64,000 bases of DNA from Palsa-504 sp963756575 (GTDB lineage: Bacteria; Actinomycetota; Actinomycetes; Streptosporangiales; Streptosporangiaceae). Within the stretch, counting starts at the first letter, position 1. Each line of letters begins with the position of its first letter. Both the position numbers and the translations under genes were made by a program. Under the pieces are notes generated by a model. That model was not told the DNA's origin, did no database searches, and saw only the letters and a list, made by a program, of their open reading frames with translations. Where the stretch lies: the NCBI GenBank assembly GCA_963756575.1, contig CAVWOM010000008.1, positions 372,001-436,000 on the forward strand. The letters run 5' to 3'. Below are positions 24,195 through 33,199 of the stretch, piece after piece.

Positions 24195-24702
24195 AGCCGG
24201 GTGGATGCTCCATGGGTGCGGCTCCTTTTCTGTGAGCCCGGTCCCGGGGTCCTGCCTGCTGAGCCCGGTCCCGGGGCGCCTGATCCGGGCGGGGCGTGCG
24301 GTACCGGCCGGGGCCGCCCGGGGGCGCGCCGGCAACCACCGCGATGCCACATCGATGTGGTCTTGACCACCGCAGGGTCACATTGACGTGGCTGCCCGGG
24401 GGTCGGCGCCGGTGGCGGGCGGGAGATCCGGGGGCTGCCGGGCCGGGCTGACGTGACTGGGGGGCCGGGCCGGGCTGACGGGGCTGGGGGGCCGGGCCGG
24501 GCTGACGGGGCTGGGGGGCCGGCCGGGCTGACGGGGCTGGGGGGCCGGCCGGGCTGACGGGGCTGGGGGGCCGGCCGGGCTGACGGGGCTGGGGGGCCGG
24601 CCGGGCTGACGGGGCTGGGGGGAATACCGGGCGGCTCGGCTCGCAGCGGCCGCCCGGCCGCTCACACGAAAGGAGCCGCGTCCATGCTCCATCGACCCGG
24701 CT
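24195..24702. mobile_element. MITE-like element with long terminal inverted repeats, copy 1
   Basis: About 508 bases bounded by 43-bp inverted ends (24195-24237 and 24660-24702) that match at 35 of 43 positions; the core GCGGCTCCTTT...TGTGAGC is nearly perfect. The interior is over 90% identical by eye to the element at 35811-36193 in the same orientation, including the palindrome CCACATCGATGTGG (24347-24360). It encodes no transposase. This copy carries an expanded 26/27-bp repeat array. No target-site duplication is evident. Confidence 0.75.
24445..24622. repeat. 26/27-bp G-rich tandem array, seven units
   Basis: Units begin GGGCTGACGGGGCTGGGG: two of 27 bases (24445-24498), four of 26 bases (24499-24602) and a final partial unit to 24622. 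Copy 2 of the host element has only two units. The closely spaced runs of three, four and six G on the plus strand could form G-quadruplexes. There are no unique spacers, so it is not a CRISPR. Confidence 0.85.
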
Positions 24703-24738
24703 GGAGCTGGCCTGGACCCGGCTGGAGCCGGCGCCTGG

Positions 24739-26370
24739 CTACTCGGGGGGCAGCTCCTTGTAGACGTAGCTGACGTTGATGCCGCGGCGGCCGCGGATGT
24801 AGCGCGGGATGTAGTAGAGCAGCGATCCCGCCACGATCAGGCCGCCGAACCAGGCCGGGATCCACCAGAAGTTGGCGCTGTCACCGTTCATGACCAGCGC
24901 CGGGTACTGGGTGGAGACCACGGCCAGGGCCACGAAGATGGCGATGGACAGCGGGGCCACGATGAACAGCACCGGGATGCCACCGAACTTCACGTTCGCC
25001 GGCGAAGCCCGGTACAGCTCGGGCCGGCGGATCGGCAGGGCGATCGCGGCGGCGGCCACGATGACCACGCCGAGGCAGCCGGCCAGCACGATCAGGCCGA
25101 GCACGAGCTGGAAGACGTTGGAGGTGACGCTCCAGACCACGAGCGCGGCGATGATCACGTTCACGGTCACGATCGCGATGACCGGCGAGTGGGTGCGGTC
25201 GTTCACCTCGGCCAGCTTCTCCGGCATGAGCCGGTCGAACGACCAGGCGAAGAACGAACGGATCGGCATGAACGTGTTGGCGATCATGGACGGCAGCGCC
25301 CAGAACAGGAAGCAGCCCAAGATGATCACCGTGAAGAACGGGACGTTGACCGACAGCGCCGCGAGGAACTGGTAGAACGGCCCGGACGGGATCGCGTACG
25401 CCTTGTTCGGGGACACGTTCGCGGCGTACATGAAGTTGTAGCCGGTCACGTGGAAGAGCAGCAGCGCGCCGATGATGAGCAGCACGGCGTCGAAGCCCAG
25501 CGCGCCGAACATGATCCACAGCTGGCGGCGGCGGTTGGACGCGCTCTTCAGCTCGCCCGACATGTAGACCGACCAGAAGTTCCACATCATGAAGCCCTGG
25601 ATGGAGAACAGGGTGGGCAGCGTGGCGCTCATGTTGCCGAAGTGCGGCGCGGCGCTGGCGCCGCCTCCGGCCGTGATGACGTTCTGCGTGGTCCCGCCGC
25701 CGAAGCTCTTGTTCAGCGCGTTGAAGTTGTGCTGGAACCCGCCCTTGGTCGCGAAGACCAGCACACCGAACGCCACGATCATCCCGAACATGGCGATCAG
25801 GAACGCCACGTTCTGCCAGCGGAACGTCGACTTGGTGCCGCGGATCAAGATGAACGTCTGCAGCGCGACCATGACCAGGGCCGCGACCAGGATCCACACC
25901 TTGTCGGTCTCGAACGAGTTGCCCCAGCTGACCAGCGTGTTGTTGTGGGCCAGGCTGCCGCCCGCGACCAGCGCGGGGCCGAGCGCGAAGACCGAGAAGA
26001 ACTTGGCGAAGTAGGCCGCGCCGAGCAGGCCGCCCATGATCATGCACAGGTTCGAGATCAGCGCGAGCGGCGGGTTCAGGATCCGGCTCACCCACACGTA
26101 GTCGCCGCCGACGCGGGGCATGCTGGCCCCCAGCAGCGCGAACATGATCAGCACGGGGACGTTGATGACCACCGCGAGGATCAGCACCCCGACCGGGTCG
26201 GCGCCGGGGAAGGCGACCAGGGTGAAGAAGATCGACCAGGCCAGGGTGGAGCCGATCGGTGCGGAGATGACCGCGTTGAAGATCGTCGCGTCGACCGCCG
26301 ACGCGGAACGTACGAGTCCGGTGCTGTTACGGACGAACAGCCGGCTTCCTGGCCGGTCCGTTGTGGCCAT
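24739..26370 (-). CDS. APC-family amino acid permease
   Basis: A permease of about 543 residues with roughly twelve membrane segments. FNAVISAPIGSTLAWSIFFTLVAFPGADP opens the first segment, and MPRVGGDYVWVSRILNPPLALI matches the conserved loop of amino acid/polyamine/organocation transporters. I choose ATG 26370 because AGGAGGAG lies just upstream; the ATG at 26394 has its purine box too close. It is divergent from a DeoR regulator and catabolic operon, so its substrate is probably what that operon degrades. Long loops between segments 6 and 8 are larger than average. Substrate unknown. Confidence 0.88.
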   Translation of the reverse strand: MATTDRPGSRLFVRNSTGLVRSASAVDATIFNAVISAPIGSTLAWSIFFTLVAFPGADPVGVLILAVVINVPVLIMFALLGASMPRVGGDYVWVSRILNPPLALISNLCMIMGGLLGAAYFAKFFSVFALGPALVAGGSLAHNNTLVSWGNSFETDKVWILVAALVMVALQTFILIRGTKSTFRWQNVAFLIAMFGMIVAFGVLVFATKGGFQHNFNALNKSFGGGTTQNVITAGGGASAAPHFGNMSATLPTLFSIQGFMMWNFWSVYMSGELKSASNRRRQLWIMFGALGFDAVLLIIGALLLFHVTGYNFMYAANVSPNKAYAIPSGPFYQFLAALSVNVPFFTVIILGCFLFWALPSMIANTFMPIRSFFAWSFDRLMPEKLAEVNDRTHSPVIAIVTVNVIIAALVVWSVTSNVFQLVLGLIVLAGCLGVVIVAAAAIALPIRRPELYRASPANVKFGGIPVLFIVAPLSIAIFVALAVVSTQYPALVMNGDSANFWWIPAWFGGLIVAGSLLYYIPRYIRGRRGINVSYVYKELPPE

Positions 26371-26414
26371 GAGCTCCTCCTGCTGGTTGCCCATGCCTCC
26401 TCTGGTCGCCCCCG

Positions 26415-26457
26415 TTGACCCAGGTAGTGAGGCTGGTTAGAGTCGAACATAACCAGC
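26415..26457 (+). promoter_or_regulatory. Promoter with overlapping inverted repeat, DeoR operon
   Basis: TTGACC (26415-26420), 17 bases, then TAGAGT (26438-26443) form a good promoter for deoR. The perfect inverted repeat GCTGGTTA (26432-26439) / TAACCAGC (26450-26457) covers the -10 box and presumed start site, a layout expected for autorepression. It could also control the divergent permease. Confidence 0.6.
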
Positions 26458-26527
26458 AACAACTGTCAATCTTCATGACAACAACGATCACGTCTGTTTT
26501 CAGGAACGAACACCTGGAGGGGAACGG

Positions 26528-27334
26528 GTGCTGGCGGTCGAGCGGCGCATCAAGGTGCTGGAGCGGATCGCGGCGGACCAGGCGGTCGAGGTGAGCAGCC
26601 TGGCCCGCGAGTTCGGGGTCTCGGAGATGACTATCCGCCGTGACCTGCGCCGCCTGGACCGGGACGGTTTCGTCCGCCGCACCTACGGCGGCGCCACCAC
26701 CCGGGTGGTCCGGTCGGCCGGGGCCTTCGAGGCCACCCAGAACGCGCGCACCTTGCACCACGCCCAGGAGAAGCGCCACATCGCGCTGCGGGCCGCCGAG
26801 CTGACCGCTGATGCGCGGGTGATGTTCATTGGTGTTGGCTCGACCGTCGAGCAGTTCGCCCGGCTGACCGCGCCCCGGGACGGCCTCCTGGTGATCACCC
26901 AGTCGCTAGTGATCGCCAGCCTGCTCGGCACCAGGCAGGTCCGGGTGATCATGGCCGGCGGGATGGTCCGCCAGGACGAGCTCAGCTGCGTCGGCCCGGC
27001 CGCGGTGGAGTGCGTCCAGCGCTACAACACCGACGTCGCGGTCATCGGCGCGGCCGGGGTCTCGATGCGCCGGGGGATCACCGACCTGGACGACCAGGAG
27101 GCCGGCGTCATCCGGGCCGCGCTGGACAAGACCGAGCGGATCATCGTGCTGGCCGACGGGTCCAAGTTCGGGGACGTCGCGCTGAGCACGGTGGTGCCGA
27201 TCAACCGGGTCTCGGCCATCGTCACCGACCCCAGCGCCGACCCGGCCGAGGTGGATCGCATCACCCGCGAGGGCGTCGAGGTCATCTGTGTCGGCGCCGA
27301 GGCCAGCGACGCGCCGCTCGCGGTGGCCACATGA
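26528..27334 (+). CDS. DeoR/GlpR-family transcriptional regulator
   Basis: A 268-residue repressor. Residues 1-60 are the DeoR helix-turn-helix (RIKVLERIAADQAVEVSSLA, FGVSEMTIRRDLRRLDRDG, then RTYGGA). The C-terminal DeoRC sensor domain has FIGVGSTVEQFARL, VIGAAGVSMRRGITDLDDQEA and VLADGSKFG, which bind a sugar phosphate. The GTG start has GGAGGGG upstream. Its last four bases overlap the first BtpA gene (ATGA), so it heads the operon it probably controls. The inducer is likely a phosphorylated intermediate made by the FGGY kinase downstream. Confidence 0.93.
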   Translation: MLAVERRIKVLERIAADQAVEVSSLAREFGVSEMTIRRDLRRLDRDGFVRRTYGGATTRVVRSAGAFEATQNARTLHHAQEKRHIALRAAELTADARVMFIGVGSTVEQFARLTAPRDGLLVITQSLVIASLLGTRQVRVIMAGGMVRQDELSCVGPAAVECVQRYNTDVAVIGAAGVSMRRGITDLDDQEAGVIRAALDKTERIIVLADGSKFGDVALSTVVPINRVSAIVTDPSADPAEVDRITREGVEVICVGAEASDAPLAVAT

Positions 27335-28161
27335 CGTCGGTGCTGCTCAAGGAGCTGTTCGGGGTGACCAAGCCGGTCATCGCGATGGTGCACCTGCCGG
27401 CCCTGCCCGGCCGGCCGCGGCACGACCGGCGGTCGGGCGTACGAGCCATCACCGACACGGTGGCGGCCGATATCGGGGCGCTCCAGGACGCCGGCGTGGA
27501 CGGGCTGCTGTTCTGCAACGAGACGGACCTGCCCTACCAGCTCGGCGTGGGCGCCGAGGCGGTGGCGGCCATGGCCGCGGTCATCGGCGCGGTCAGGCGC
27601 GAGCTGACGCGGCCCTTCGGCGTGAACCTGGTGTGGGACCCGGTCGCGAGCCTCGCGGTCGCCCGGGCCGCCGGCGCGAGCTTCGTCCGCGAGGTCTTCA
27701 CCGGGGTCTACGAGAGCGACCTGGGCGTGATGCGGCCGGACTTCGGCGCGATCGCCGCCTACCGGTCCGGCATCGGCGCGGGACCGGGCGCCCGGGAGCC
27801 AGTGGCCCTGTTCAGCAACATCACGCCCGAGTTCGCCAGCTCGGCCGCGAGCCGGACCGTCGCCCAGCGGGCCCGGAGCGCGGCCTTCCTGGGCGTCGAC
27901 GCCCTGCTGGTCAGCGGGGCCATCACCGGCGAGCCGACCGACCTGGCCCAGCTCCGCGCGGCCAAGGCGGCGGCGCCCGGCGTCCCGGTCCTGGCCAACA
28001 CCGGGGTGACGGCGGACACCGTGGCGCAGGTGCTGGCCGTCGCGGACGGGGCGATCGTGGGTACCAGCCTGAAACAGGACGGCATCACCTGGAACCCGGT
28101 GGACCCGGCGCGCGCGGCGGCGTTCATGACGGCAGCCAGGCCAGCCCAGGAAGCACGGTGA
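27331..28161 (+). CDS. BtpA/SgcQ-family protein, copy 1
   Basis: A 276-residue TIM-barrel protein. KPVIAMVHLPALPGRPRHD is the family's N-terminal motif, VDGLLFCNETDLPY and NLVWDPVASLAVARAAGASFVREV follow, and VLANTGVTADTVAQVLAVADGAIVGTSLK is the C-terminal phosphate-binding-like end. BtpA was first linked to photosystem I stability in cyanobacteria, but in heterotrophs the family (SgcQ) sits in sugar operons and is thought to act on phosphorylated compounds. ATG 27331 overlaps deoR. A paralogue lies five genes downstream in the same operon. Reaction unknown. Confidence 0.88.
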   Translation: MTSVLLKELFGVTKPVIAMVHLPALPGRPRHDRRSGVRAITDTVAADIGALQDAGVDGLLFCNETDLPYQLGVGAEAVAAMAAVIGAVRRELTRPFGVNLVWDPVASLAVARAAGASFVREVFTGVYESDLGVMRPDFGAIAAYRSGIGAGPGAREPVALFSNITPEFASSAASRTVAQRARSAAFLGVDALLVSGAITGEPTDLAQLRAAKAAAPGVPVLANTGVTADTVAQVLAVADGAIVGTSLKQDGITWNPVDPARAAAFMTAARPAQEAR

Positions 28162-28168
28162 ATCTGTA

Positions 28169-29128
28169 ATGGCCAAAGGCACCCTGCTCTACTTCGTCAG
28201 CGACCTGCACGGGTCCAGCCTGTGCTTCCGCAAGTTCGTCAACGCCACCCAGGTGTACAAGCCGGACGTCCTCGTGCTGGGCGGGGACGTGGCCGGCAAG
28301 GCCATCCAGTCGATCGTGCGCGGCCCGAACGGCCGGTGGAACTGCACCTTCGTCGGCACCCGCTACGAGCTGACCGAGGGCTCCGAGCTCACCGAGCTGG
28401 AACGGATGATCGCCGACCACGGCTACTACCCTTACCGGGCCGAGCCCGGCGAGCTCGAGGCGATGGAGGCCGACGGCACCCTCGACGACCTGTTCCTGCG
28501 GCTGATGCGCGAGCGGCTGGCCGAGTGGCTCGACATCGCCGACACCCGGCTGCGGCCCCAGGGCGTGCCGCTCTACCTGATGCTCGGCAACGACGACCCG
28601 CCCGAGCTGGCCGAGATGCTGGACCAGGCGCCGTGGGGCGTGCACGCCGAGGGCAAGGTGGTGCCGCTGGACGACGAGCACGAGATGATCAGCTGGGGTT
28701 ACGCCAACACGACCCCCTGGCACACGTACCGCGAGCAAAACGAACAGCAGCTAGCCGCCGCCTACGCCGCCATGGCGGACAAAATCGAACATCCCGAACG
28801 GGCGGTGTTCAACCTTCATCCGCCCCCCTTCGACACCCAGCTGGACGACGCCCCGGCTCTCGACGAGAACCTCACGGTGCAGGCGAGGATGGGCCAGGTG
28901 CAGATGCGGGCGGTCGGCAGCACCGCGGTGCGTGACATCGTGGCCGAACGCCAGCCGCTGGTCGGGCTGCACGGCCACATCCACGAGTCCTCCGGCATCC
29001 GCCGCCTGGGCAAGAAGCGCCGGGGCCTGGTCCTCAACCCAGGCAGTGACTACTCCACCGGCGCGCTCAACGGGGCCCTGGTCAGCCTGAACAAGGACCG
29101 CGCCGACGCCCAGCTGGTCCGCGGCTAG
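28169..29128 (+). CDS. Metallophosphoesterase
   Basis: A 319-residue calcineurin-like phosphoesterase. YFVSDLHGSSL (Asp-x-His), LVLGGDVAGK (Gly-Asp), YLMLGNDD (Gly-Asn-Asp in place of Gly-Asn-His), FNLHPPP and LVGLHGHIHES (Gly-His-x-His) are the metal-binding motifs in order. It would hydrolyse a phosphomonoester or diester in the cytoplasm. It follows the first BtpA gene by 7 bases and its stop touches the kinase start, so it is part of the catabolic operon and may recycle a phosphorylated intermediate. The motif GNDD is less common than GNHD/E. Confidence 0.88.
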   Translation: MAKGTLLYFVSDLHGSSLCFRKFVNATQVYKPDVLVLGGDVAGKAIQSIVRGPNGRWNCTFVGTRYELTEGSELTELERMIADHGYYPYRAEPGELEAMEADGTLDDLFLRLMRERLAEWLDIADTRLRPQGVPLYLMLGNDDPPELAEMLDQAPWGVHAEGKVVPLDDEHEMISWGYANTTPWHTYREQNEQQLAAAYAAMADKIEHPERAVFNLHPPPFDTQLDDAPALDENLTVQARMGQVQMRAVGSTAVRDIVAERQPLVGLHGHIHESSGIRRLGKKRRGLVLNPGSDYSTGALNGALVSLNKDRADAQLVRG

Positions 29129-30640
29129 ATGCCCAGGGCTAGCCGGCACGGCACGGAGGTCCTGGTCGCCGTGGACGTGGGCACGTCGGGCGCCCGCGCG
29201 TCCGCGTTCGAGGTGTCCGGCGCGCCAGGGCAGGAGGTCCGGCGCTCCTATCCGACGTTCCTGCCCGCCGAGGGCTGGGCCGAGCAGGACGCCCGGCAGT
29301 GGCGATCGGCCGCGCTGTCGGCTCTCGGCGCGCTGGTGCGCGCGCTCGGCTCACAGTGCCGGGTCCGCGCGGTCGCCGTCACCGGGCAGTGCCCGAGCGT
29401 GGTCCCGCTGGACGGCCGCGACCGCCCGCTGCGGGCCGGGCTGATCTACCGCGACAACCGCGCCACCGCGGAGGCGGACGCGATGCGGGAGCGGTTCGGC
29501 GACCAGGCGCTGCACGAGCTGACCGGCCACGTGCCGGCCGCCTTCCACGTCGCGGCGAAGATCGCCTGGCTGCGCGCGCACGAGCCGGACGTGTTCGCCG
29601 CGACCCGGCGCTACCTCCAGCCGACCGACTACGTCGCTCTCGCCCTGACCGGCAACGTGACCACCGACTGGTCGATGGCCGCCGCGACCGCCCTGCTGGA
29701 CCTGCGGGCCCGCCGATGGGCGCCGGACCTGCTGGCCAGCCTGGGCGTGGACGAGGCCGCGTTCCCCGCGGTGGTGCCCTCCTGGAGCACCGCCGGGGAG
29801 ATCCGTCCCAAGCTCGCGGCCCGGCTCGGCCTGCCGCCCGGCGTCCCGGTGATCGCCGGCGCGGGGGACAGCATCGCCTGCGCGCTCGGGGCCGGGGTGA
29901 CCGAGGCCGGCCCGGTCAGCGAGATGGCGGGCAGCTCCAGCTGTTTCAACTCCGTAGTGGCCGAGCCGCTGCCGGACCTGGACGTGACCCACTACCCGAG
30001 CATCAGCGGCCGCCGCGGCTACGTCACCGAGGTGGGGATCAACACCACCGGCGAGGCGCTCGACTGGCTGGCCCAGCTGTTCTACGCGGGCTCGGGCCCA
30101 GGATCCCGGGGCCCGCGCCGGGCCGACTACGAACGCATCGAGCAGGCCGCCGGGGCTTCTCCGCCGGGCGCGGGTGGCCTGGTGTTCGCGGCCGTGCTCG
30201 GCGACGGTGAGCGGGACGACCCGGCGCTGCGCGGCGCCGTCACCGGGCTGTCCCTGCGGCACGATCGCGGCGCCGTGGCCCGCGCCGCGATGGAGGGGAT
30301 CGCCTGCGCCGTCCGGGCCCGGCTCCGTACCCTGGGCCGGACATCGGCCCCGGCCACCGAGCTGCGGGTCTCCGGCGGGGGTGCGGGCCTGGCGGTCTGG
30401 AACCAGATCAAGGCCGATGTCACCGGGATCCCGGTGGTGCGGGTGGCGGGTGACTCCACCGCGGCCGGCGCCGCGATGCTCGCGGGGCTGGGTGCCGGGA
30501 TCTACCGCGACGCGGCCGAGGCGGTCGCGGCCGGCGACCGGCCGGCCACCCGGGCCGAGCCGGACCCGGCGCACCGCGCGCTGTACGACGACCTGTACCA
30601 GCGTTACCAGGACCTGGTGGGATCGGCGGTGGTCAGATGA
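29129..30640 (+). CDS. FGGY-family carbohydrate kinase (xylulokinase-like)
   Basis: A 503-residue sugar kinase. VAVDVGTSGARASAFE is the ATP phosphate-1 loop, GLIYRDNRATAEADAM and QPTDYVALALTGNVTTDWSMA the sugar-binding side, VIAGAGDSIACALGAG the second ATPase motif, and RVSGGGAGLAVWNQIKADVTG the FGGY adenosine motif. It would phosphorylate a ketose or polyol with ATP. The ATG immediately follows the phosphoesterase stop and the stop overlaps the isomerase gene. With an isomerase/epimerase next door it suggests sugar or polyol catabolism; the substrate is undetermined. Confidence 0.92.
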   Translation: MPRASRHGTEVLVAVDVGTSGARASAFEVSGAPGQEVRRSYPTFLPAEGWAEQDARQWRSAALSALGALVRALGSQCRVRAVAVTGQCPSVVPLDGRDRPLRAGLIYRDNRATAEADAMRERFGDQALHELTGHVPAAFHVAAKIAWLRAHEPDVFAATRRYLQPTDYVALALTGNVTTDWSMAAATALLDLRARRWAPDLLASLGVDEAAFPAVVPSWSTAGEIRPKLAARLGLPPGVPVIAGAGDSIACALGAGVTEAGPVSEMAGSSSCFNSVVAEPLPDLDVTHYPSISGRRGYVTEVGINTTGEALDWLAQLFYAGSGPGSRGPRRADYERIEQAAGASPPGAGGLVFAAVLGDGERDDPALRGAVTGLSLRHDRGAVARAAMEGIACAVRARLRTLGRTSAPATELRVSGGGAGLAVWNQIKADVTGIPVVRVAGDSTAAGAAMLAGLGAGIYRDAAEAVAAGDRPATRAEPDPAHRALYDDLYQRYQDLVGSAVVR

Positions 30641-31551
30641 GAGCGCGCCTGGGCATCAACAACTGCTTCGCCGTAAAGCGCTGGCCGCAGCCGCGGGACT
30701 GGGCCCGGATCGTCCGCGACGAACTGGGCCTCGGCACCGTGGAGCTCTCGCTCGACCTGATCGAGGACACCGGCGATCCGTCGCGGCGGCAGGACGCGGG
30801 GAACCAGACTCGTTCGGTACTCGGGGATTACGGGCTACGGGCCGAGACCGTTTTCACCGGCCTGGCCGCCTACTCCTCCAGCCTGCTCATGCACCCGGAC
30901 GCCGGGCGGCGGCGAGCGGCCCTGGACTGGTACCGGGACGTCATCGACCTGGCGGCGCGGGTAGGCGTGCGGGGGGCCGGCGGCCACGTCGGCGCGATGA
31001 GCGTGCCGGACTGGGCCGACGAGGCGCGCCGGGGCGAGCGCTGGTCCGGGCTGCGGGAGTCGCTCGCCGAGCTCGCGGCCGCGGCGCGCGCGGCCGGGCT
31101 GGAGTACCTGCTGGTGGAGAACCTGGCCAGCCAGCGCGAGCCGTCCACCATCGACGGCGTCGAGACCCTGCTCACCGAGGGCGACGCCGCGCACGTGCCG
31201 GTCCGGCTCTGCCTGGACGTGGGGCACCAGTGCGTGCCCGGCACCACCGGGGCCGACCGCGACCCCTACGCGTGGCTGGCGCGCTTCGGCGGGCGGCTGG
31301 CCGAGGTCCAGCTGCAGCAGTCCGACGGCGTCGCCGACCACCACTGGCCGTTCACCCGCGAACGTAACGAGACCGGCGTCATCGACCCGGGCCGCGTCCT
31401 GGACACGCTGGCCGGGGCGGGAGCGGAGGACGTTCTGCTCGTGCTGGAGGTGATCCCGGCGTTCGAGCAGGACGACGCCGAGGTGCTGGCCGACCTGCGC
31501 GCCTCGGTCGAGTGCTGGCGGGCCGCGCTGACCGAGAGGGGGATGGGATGA
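30637..31551 (+). CDS. Sugar phosphate isomerase/epimerase (AP-endonuclease-2-like TIM barrel)
   Basis: A 304-residue xylose-isomerase-like TIM barrel. NCFAVKRWPQPRDWARIV starts the barrel, LGTVELSLDLIEDTG and YLLVENLASQREPS carry the conserved Glu ligands, and CLDVGHQCVPG gives the Asp/His metal ligands, with VLEVIPAFEQDD at the end. It probably isomerises or epimerises a keto-sugar or its phosphate with a divalent metal. ATG 30637 overlaps the kinase stop by four bases and its own stop overlaps the next hydrolase, so the order kinase-isomerase-hydrolase is tightly coupled. Substrate not known. Confidence 0.85.
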   Translation: MRARLGINNCFAVKRWPQPRDWARIVRDELGLGTVELSLDLIEDTGDPSRRQDAGNQTRSVLGDYGLRAETVFTGLAAYSSSLLMHPDAGRRRAALDWYRDVIDLAARVGVRGAGGHVGAMSVPDWADEARRGERWSGLRESLAELAAAARAAGLEYLLVENLASQREPSTIDGVETLLTEGDAAHVPVRLCLDVGHQCVPGTTGADRDPYAWLARFGGRLAEVQLQQSDGVADHHWPFTRERNETGVIDPGRVLDTLAGAGAEDVLLVLEVIPAFEQDDAEVLADLRASVECWRAALTERGMG

Positions 31552-32363
31552 CCAGCGATTTCGTCCACGGCAACGGGATCGACATCCACTACCGGATCGC
31601 CGGGGAGGGGCCGTCGGACCTGGTCCTGATCAACGGGATCGGCGACGACCTCGACGGCTGGGTCAACCAGGTCGACGACTTCGTCCGGGCGGGCCTGCGA
31701 GTGATCAGCTACGACAACCGCGGCGTCGGCCGGTCCGGCGCGCCGCCCGGCCCCTACACCAGCGGCGACATGGCGGCTGATCTGAAGGCGCTGGTCACCG
31801 GGCTCGGGCTGACCCGGTTCCACCTGGCGGGGGTGTCGATGGGCGGCGCCATCGCCCAGGAGTACGCCGTGGCTCATCACGGTGACCTGCTCTCGCTGGT
31901 GCTGGCCAACACCTTCGCCGCGGCTGACCCGTTCACCCGGGCCGCGTTCGAGACGTGGTCGACGGCCGCGCAGGCCGCGGGCATGGCGGTGATGATGCGG
32001 CTGCAGGCGCCGTGGATCTTCAGCCCCGGGTTCTACCAGCGACACCCGGACCGGGTGGCCGAGCTGATCACGGGGGCCGAGGGCAGCACCCAGCCCGCCG
32101 CGGCCTTCGCGGCCCAGATGGCGGCGCTGGTCGACCACGACTGCGCCAGCGAGATCGGCGCGGTGCGGGTGCCGACGCTGGTGCTGGCGGCCAGCGACGA
32201 CATCATCATCCGGCCGGAGCTGTCACGACAGCTGTTCGATCTCCTGGCTCCGGGTGTGGGCACCTGGGCGGAGGTTCCCGGCGGGCACGCCGCCTTCTGG
32301 GAAGATCCGGGACCCTGGAACCGGGCCGTCATCGATTTCGTCCGCGCTGTTGGCGCATCCTAG
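31548..32363 (+). CDS. Alpha/beta hydrolase (lactonase/esterase-like)
   Basis: A 271-residue alpha/beta hydrolase. The glycine strand LVLINGIGDDLDGW, VISYDNRGVGRS, the nucleophile elbow GVSMGG (Ser near residue 102), LVLAASDDIIIRPE carrying the catalytic Asp, and GGHAAFWE with the His match 3-oxoadipate enol-lactonase-like enzymes. ATG 31548 overlaps the isomerase stop by four bases; the frame's earlier start at 31512 lies inside that gene. In a sugar operon it could open a sugar lactone, but this is speculation. Confidence 0.88.
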   Translation: MTSDFVHGNGIDIHYRIAGEGPSDLVLINGIGDDLDGWVNQVDDFVRAGLRVISYDNRGVGRSGAPPGPYTSGDMAADLKALVTGLGLTRFHLAGVSMGGAIAQEYAVAHHGDLLSLVLANTFAAADPFTRAAFETWSTAAQAAGMAVMMRLQAPWIFSPGFYQRHPDRVAELITGAEGSTQPAAAFAAQMAALVDHDCASEIGAVRVPTLVLAASDDIIIRPELSRQLFDLLAPGVGTWAEVPGGHAAFWEDPGPWNRAVIDFVRAVGAS

Positions 32364-32380
32364 AAAGGTCCAGCCTGGCC

Positions 32381-33199
32381 ATGACGCTCGAGGAGAGGTT
32401 CGGCACCGTCAAGCCCGTGATCGCGATGGTGCACTTCCCCGGCTTGCCGGGACGGCCGCGGCACGACCGTGCCGCCGGGCGGGCGCGCCTGGTCGACGTG
32501 GTCGGGCGGGACCTGGAGGTGCTCCAGGACGCCGGCGTCGACGCGGTGCTGTTCTGCAACGAGAACGACATCCCCTACCAGCTGGCGGTCGGCCCGGAGA
32601 TCCCGGCCGCGATGGCGGCCGTCATCGGCGAGCTGTACCCGTCGATCCGGGTCCCGTTCGGCGTCAACATCTTGTGGGACGCGCGGGCCAGCCTCGCCGT
32701 CGCCCGGGCGACCGGGGCGGCCTTCATCCGGGAGGTATTGACCGGCGTCTACGAGAGCGACATGGGCCTGGTCGCGCCCTCGCTCGGCGACCTGGCCGCC
32801 TACCGGAACAACATCGGCGCCTCCGACGTCGGGCTCTTCGGCAACATCACGCCGGAGTTCAGCTCCACGCTCGGCACCCGGACCGTGGCCGAGCGCGCCC
32901 GCAGCGCGAGCTTCCTCGGCCTCGACGCGATCCTCATCAGCGGCCCGGAGGCGGGAGTCCCGTTCGTCATGAGCGATCTGCGCGCGGCTAAGGAGGCCGT
33001 GCCGCGGACCCCGGTCCTGGCCAACACCGGCGTGACCGCCGAGCGGCTGGCCGAGACCCTGGCCGTCGCCGACGGGGTGATCGTGGGGACCAGCCTGAAG
33101 GCCGACGGCATCACCTGGAATCCCGTCGATCCCGACCGGGCCAAGCGGTTCGTGGACACCGCCCGCGAGGTCCGCTCCGCGTCAGCTGTGCTCAGTTGA
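32381..33199 (+). CDS. BtpA/SgcQ-family protein, copy 2
   Basis: A 272-residue paralogue of the BtpA protein at 27331. KPVIAMVHFPGLPGRPRHD, VDAVLFCNENDIPYQLAVG, GVYESDMGLVAPS and VLANTGVTAERLAETLAVADGVIVGTSLK line up with copy 1 throughout, with roughly 60% identity by eye. ATG 32381 is chosen because the family N-terminus begins there; the frame upstream is a shadow of the hydrolase gene. Two BtpA paralogues in one operon suggest a heteromeric enzyme or two consecutive steps. Its stop overlaps the HAD gene start. Confidence 0.87.
   Translation: MTLEERFGTVKPVIAMVHFPGLPGRPRHDRAAGRARLVDVVGRDLEVLQDAGVDAVLFCNENDIPYQLAVGPEIPAAMAAVIGELYPSIRVPFGVNILWDARASLAVARATGAAFIREVLTGVYESDMGLVAPSLGDLAAYRNNIGASDVGLFGNITPEFSSTLGTRTVAERARSASFLGLDAILISGPEAGVPFVMSDLRAAKEAVPRTPVLANTGVTAERLAETLAVADGVIVGTSLKADGITWNPVDPDRAKRFVDTAREVRSASAVLS

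Noticed and set aside
24445..24622. CRISPR array
   Set aside because: Units are adjacent with no unique spacers, and no cas genes are present.
24378..24692. Pro-rich minus-strand frame through the G-rich array
   Set aside because: It merely translates the 26/27-bp repeats; the 26-base units shift the frame and there is no supporting ribosome site.
24195..24702. Insertion sequence
   Set aside because: The inverted ends fit, but there is no transposase frame and the element is only about 0.5 kb, so a non-autonomous element is the most that can be claimed.
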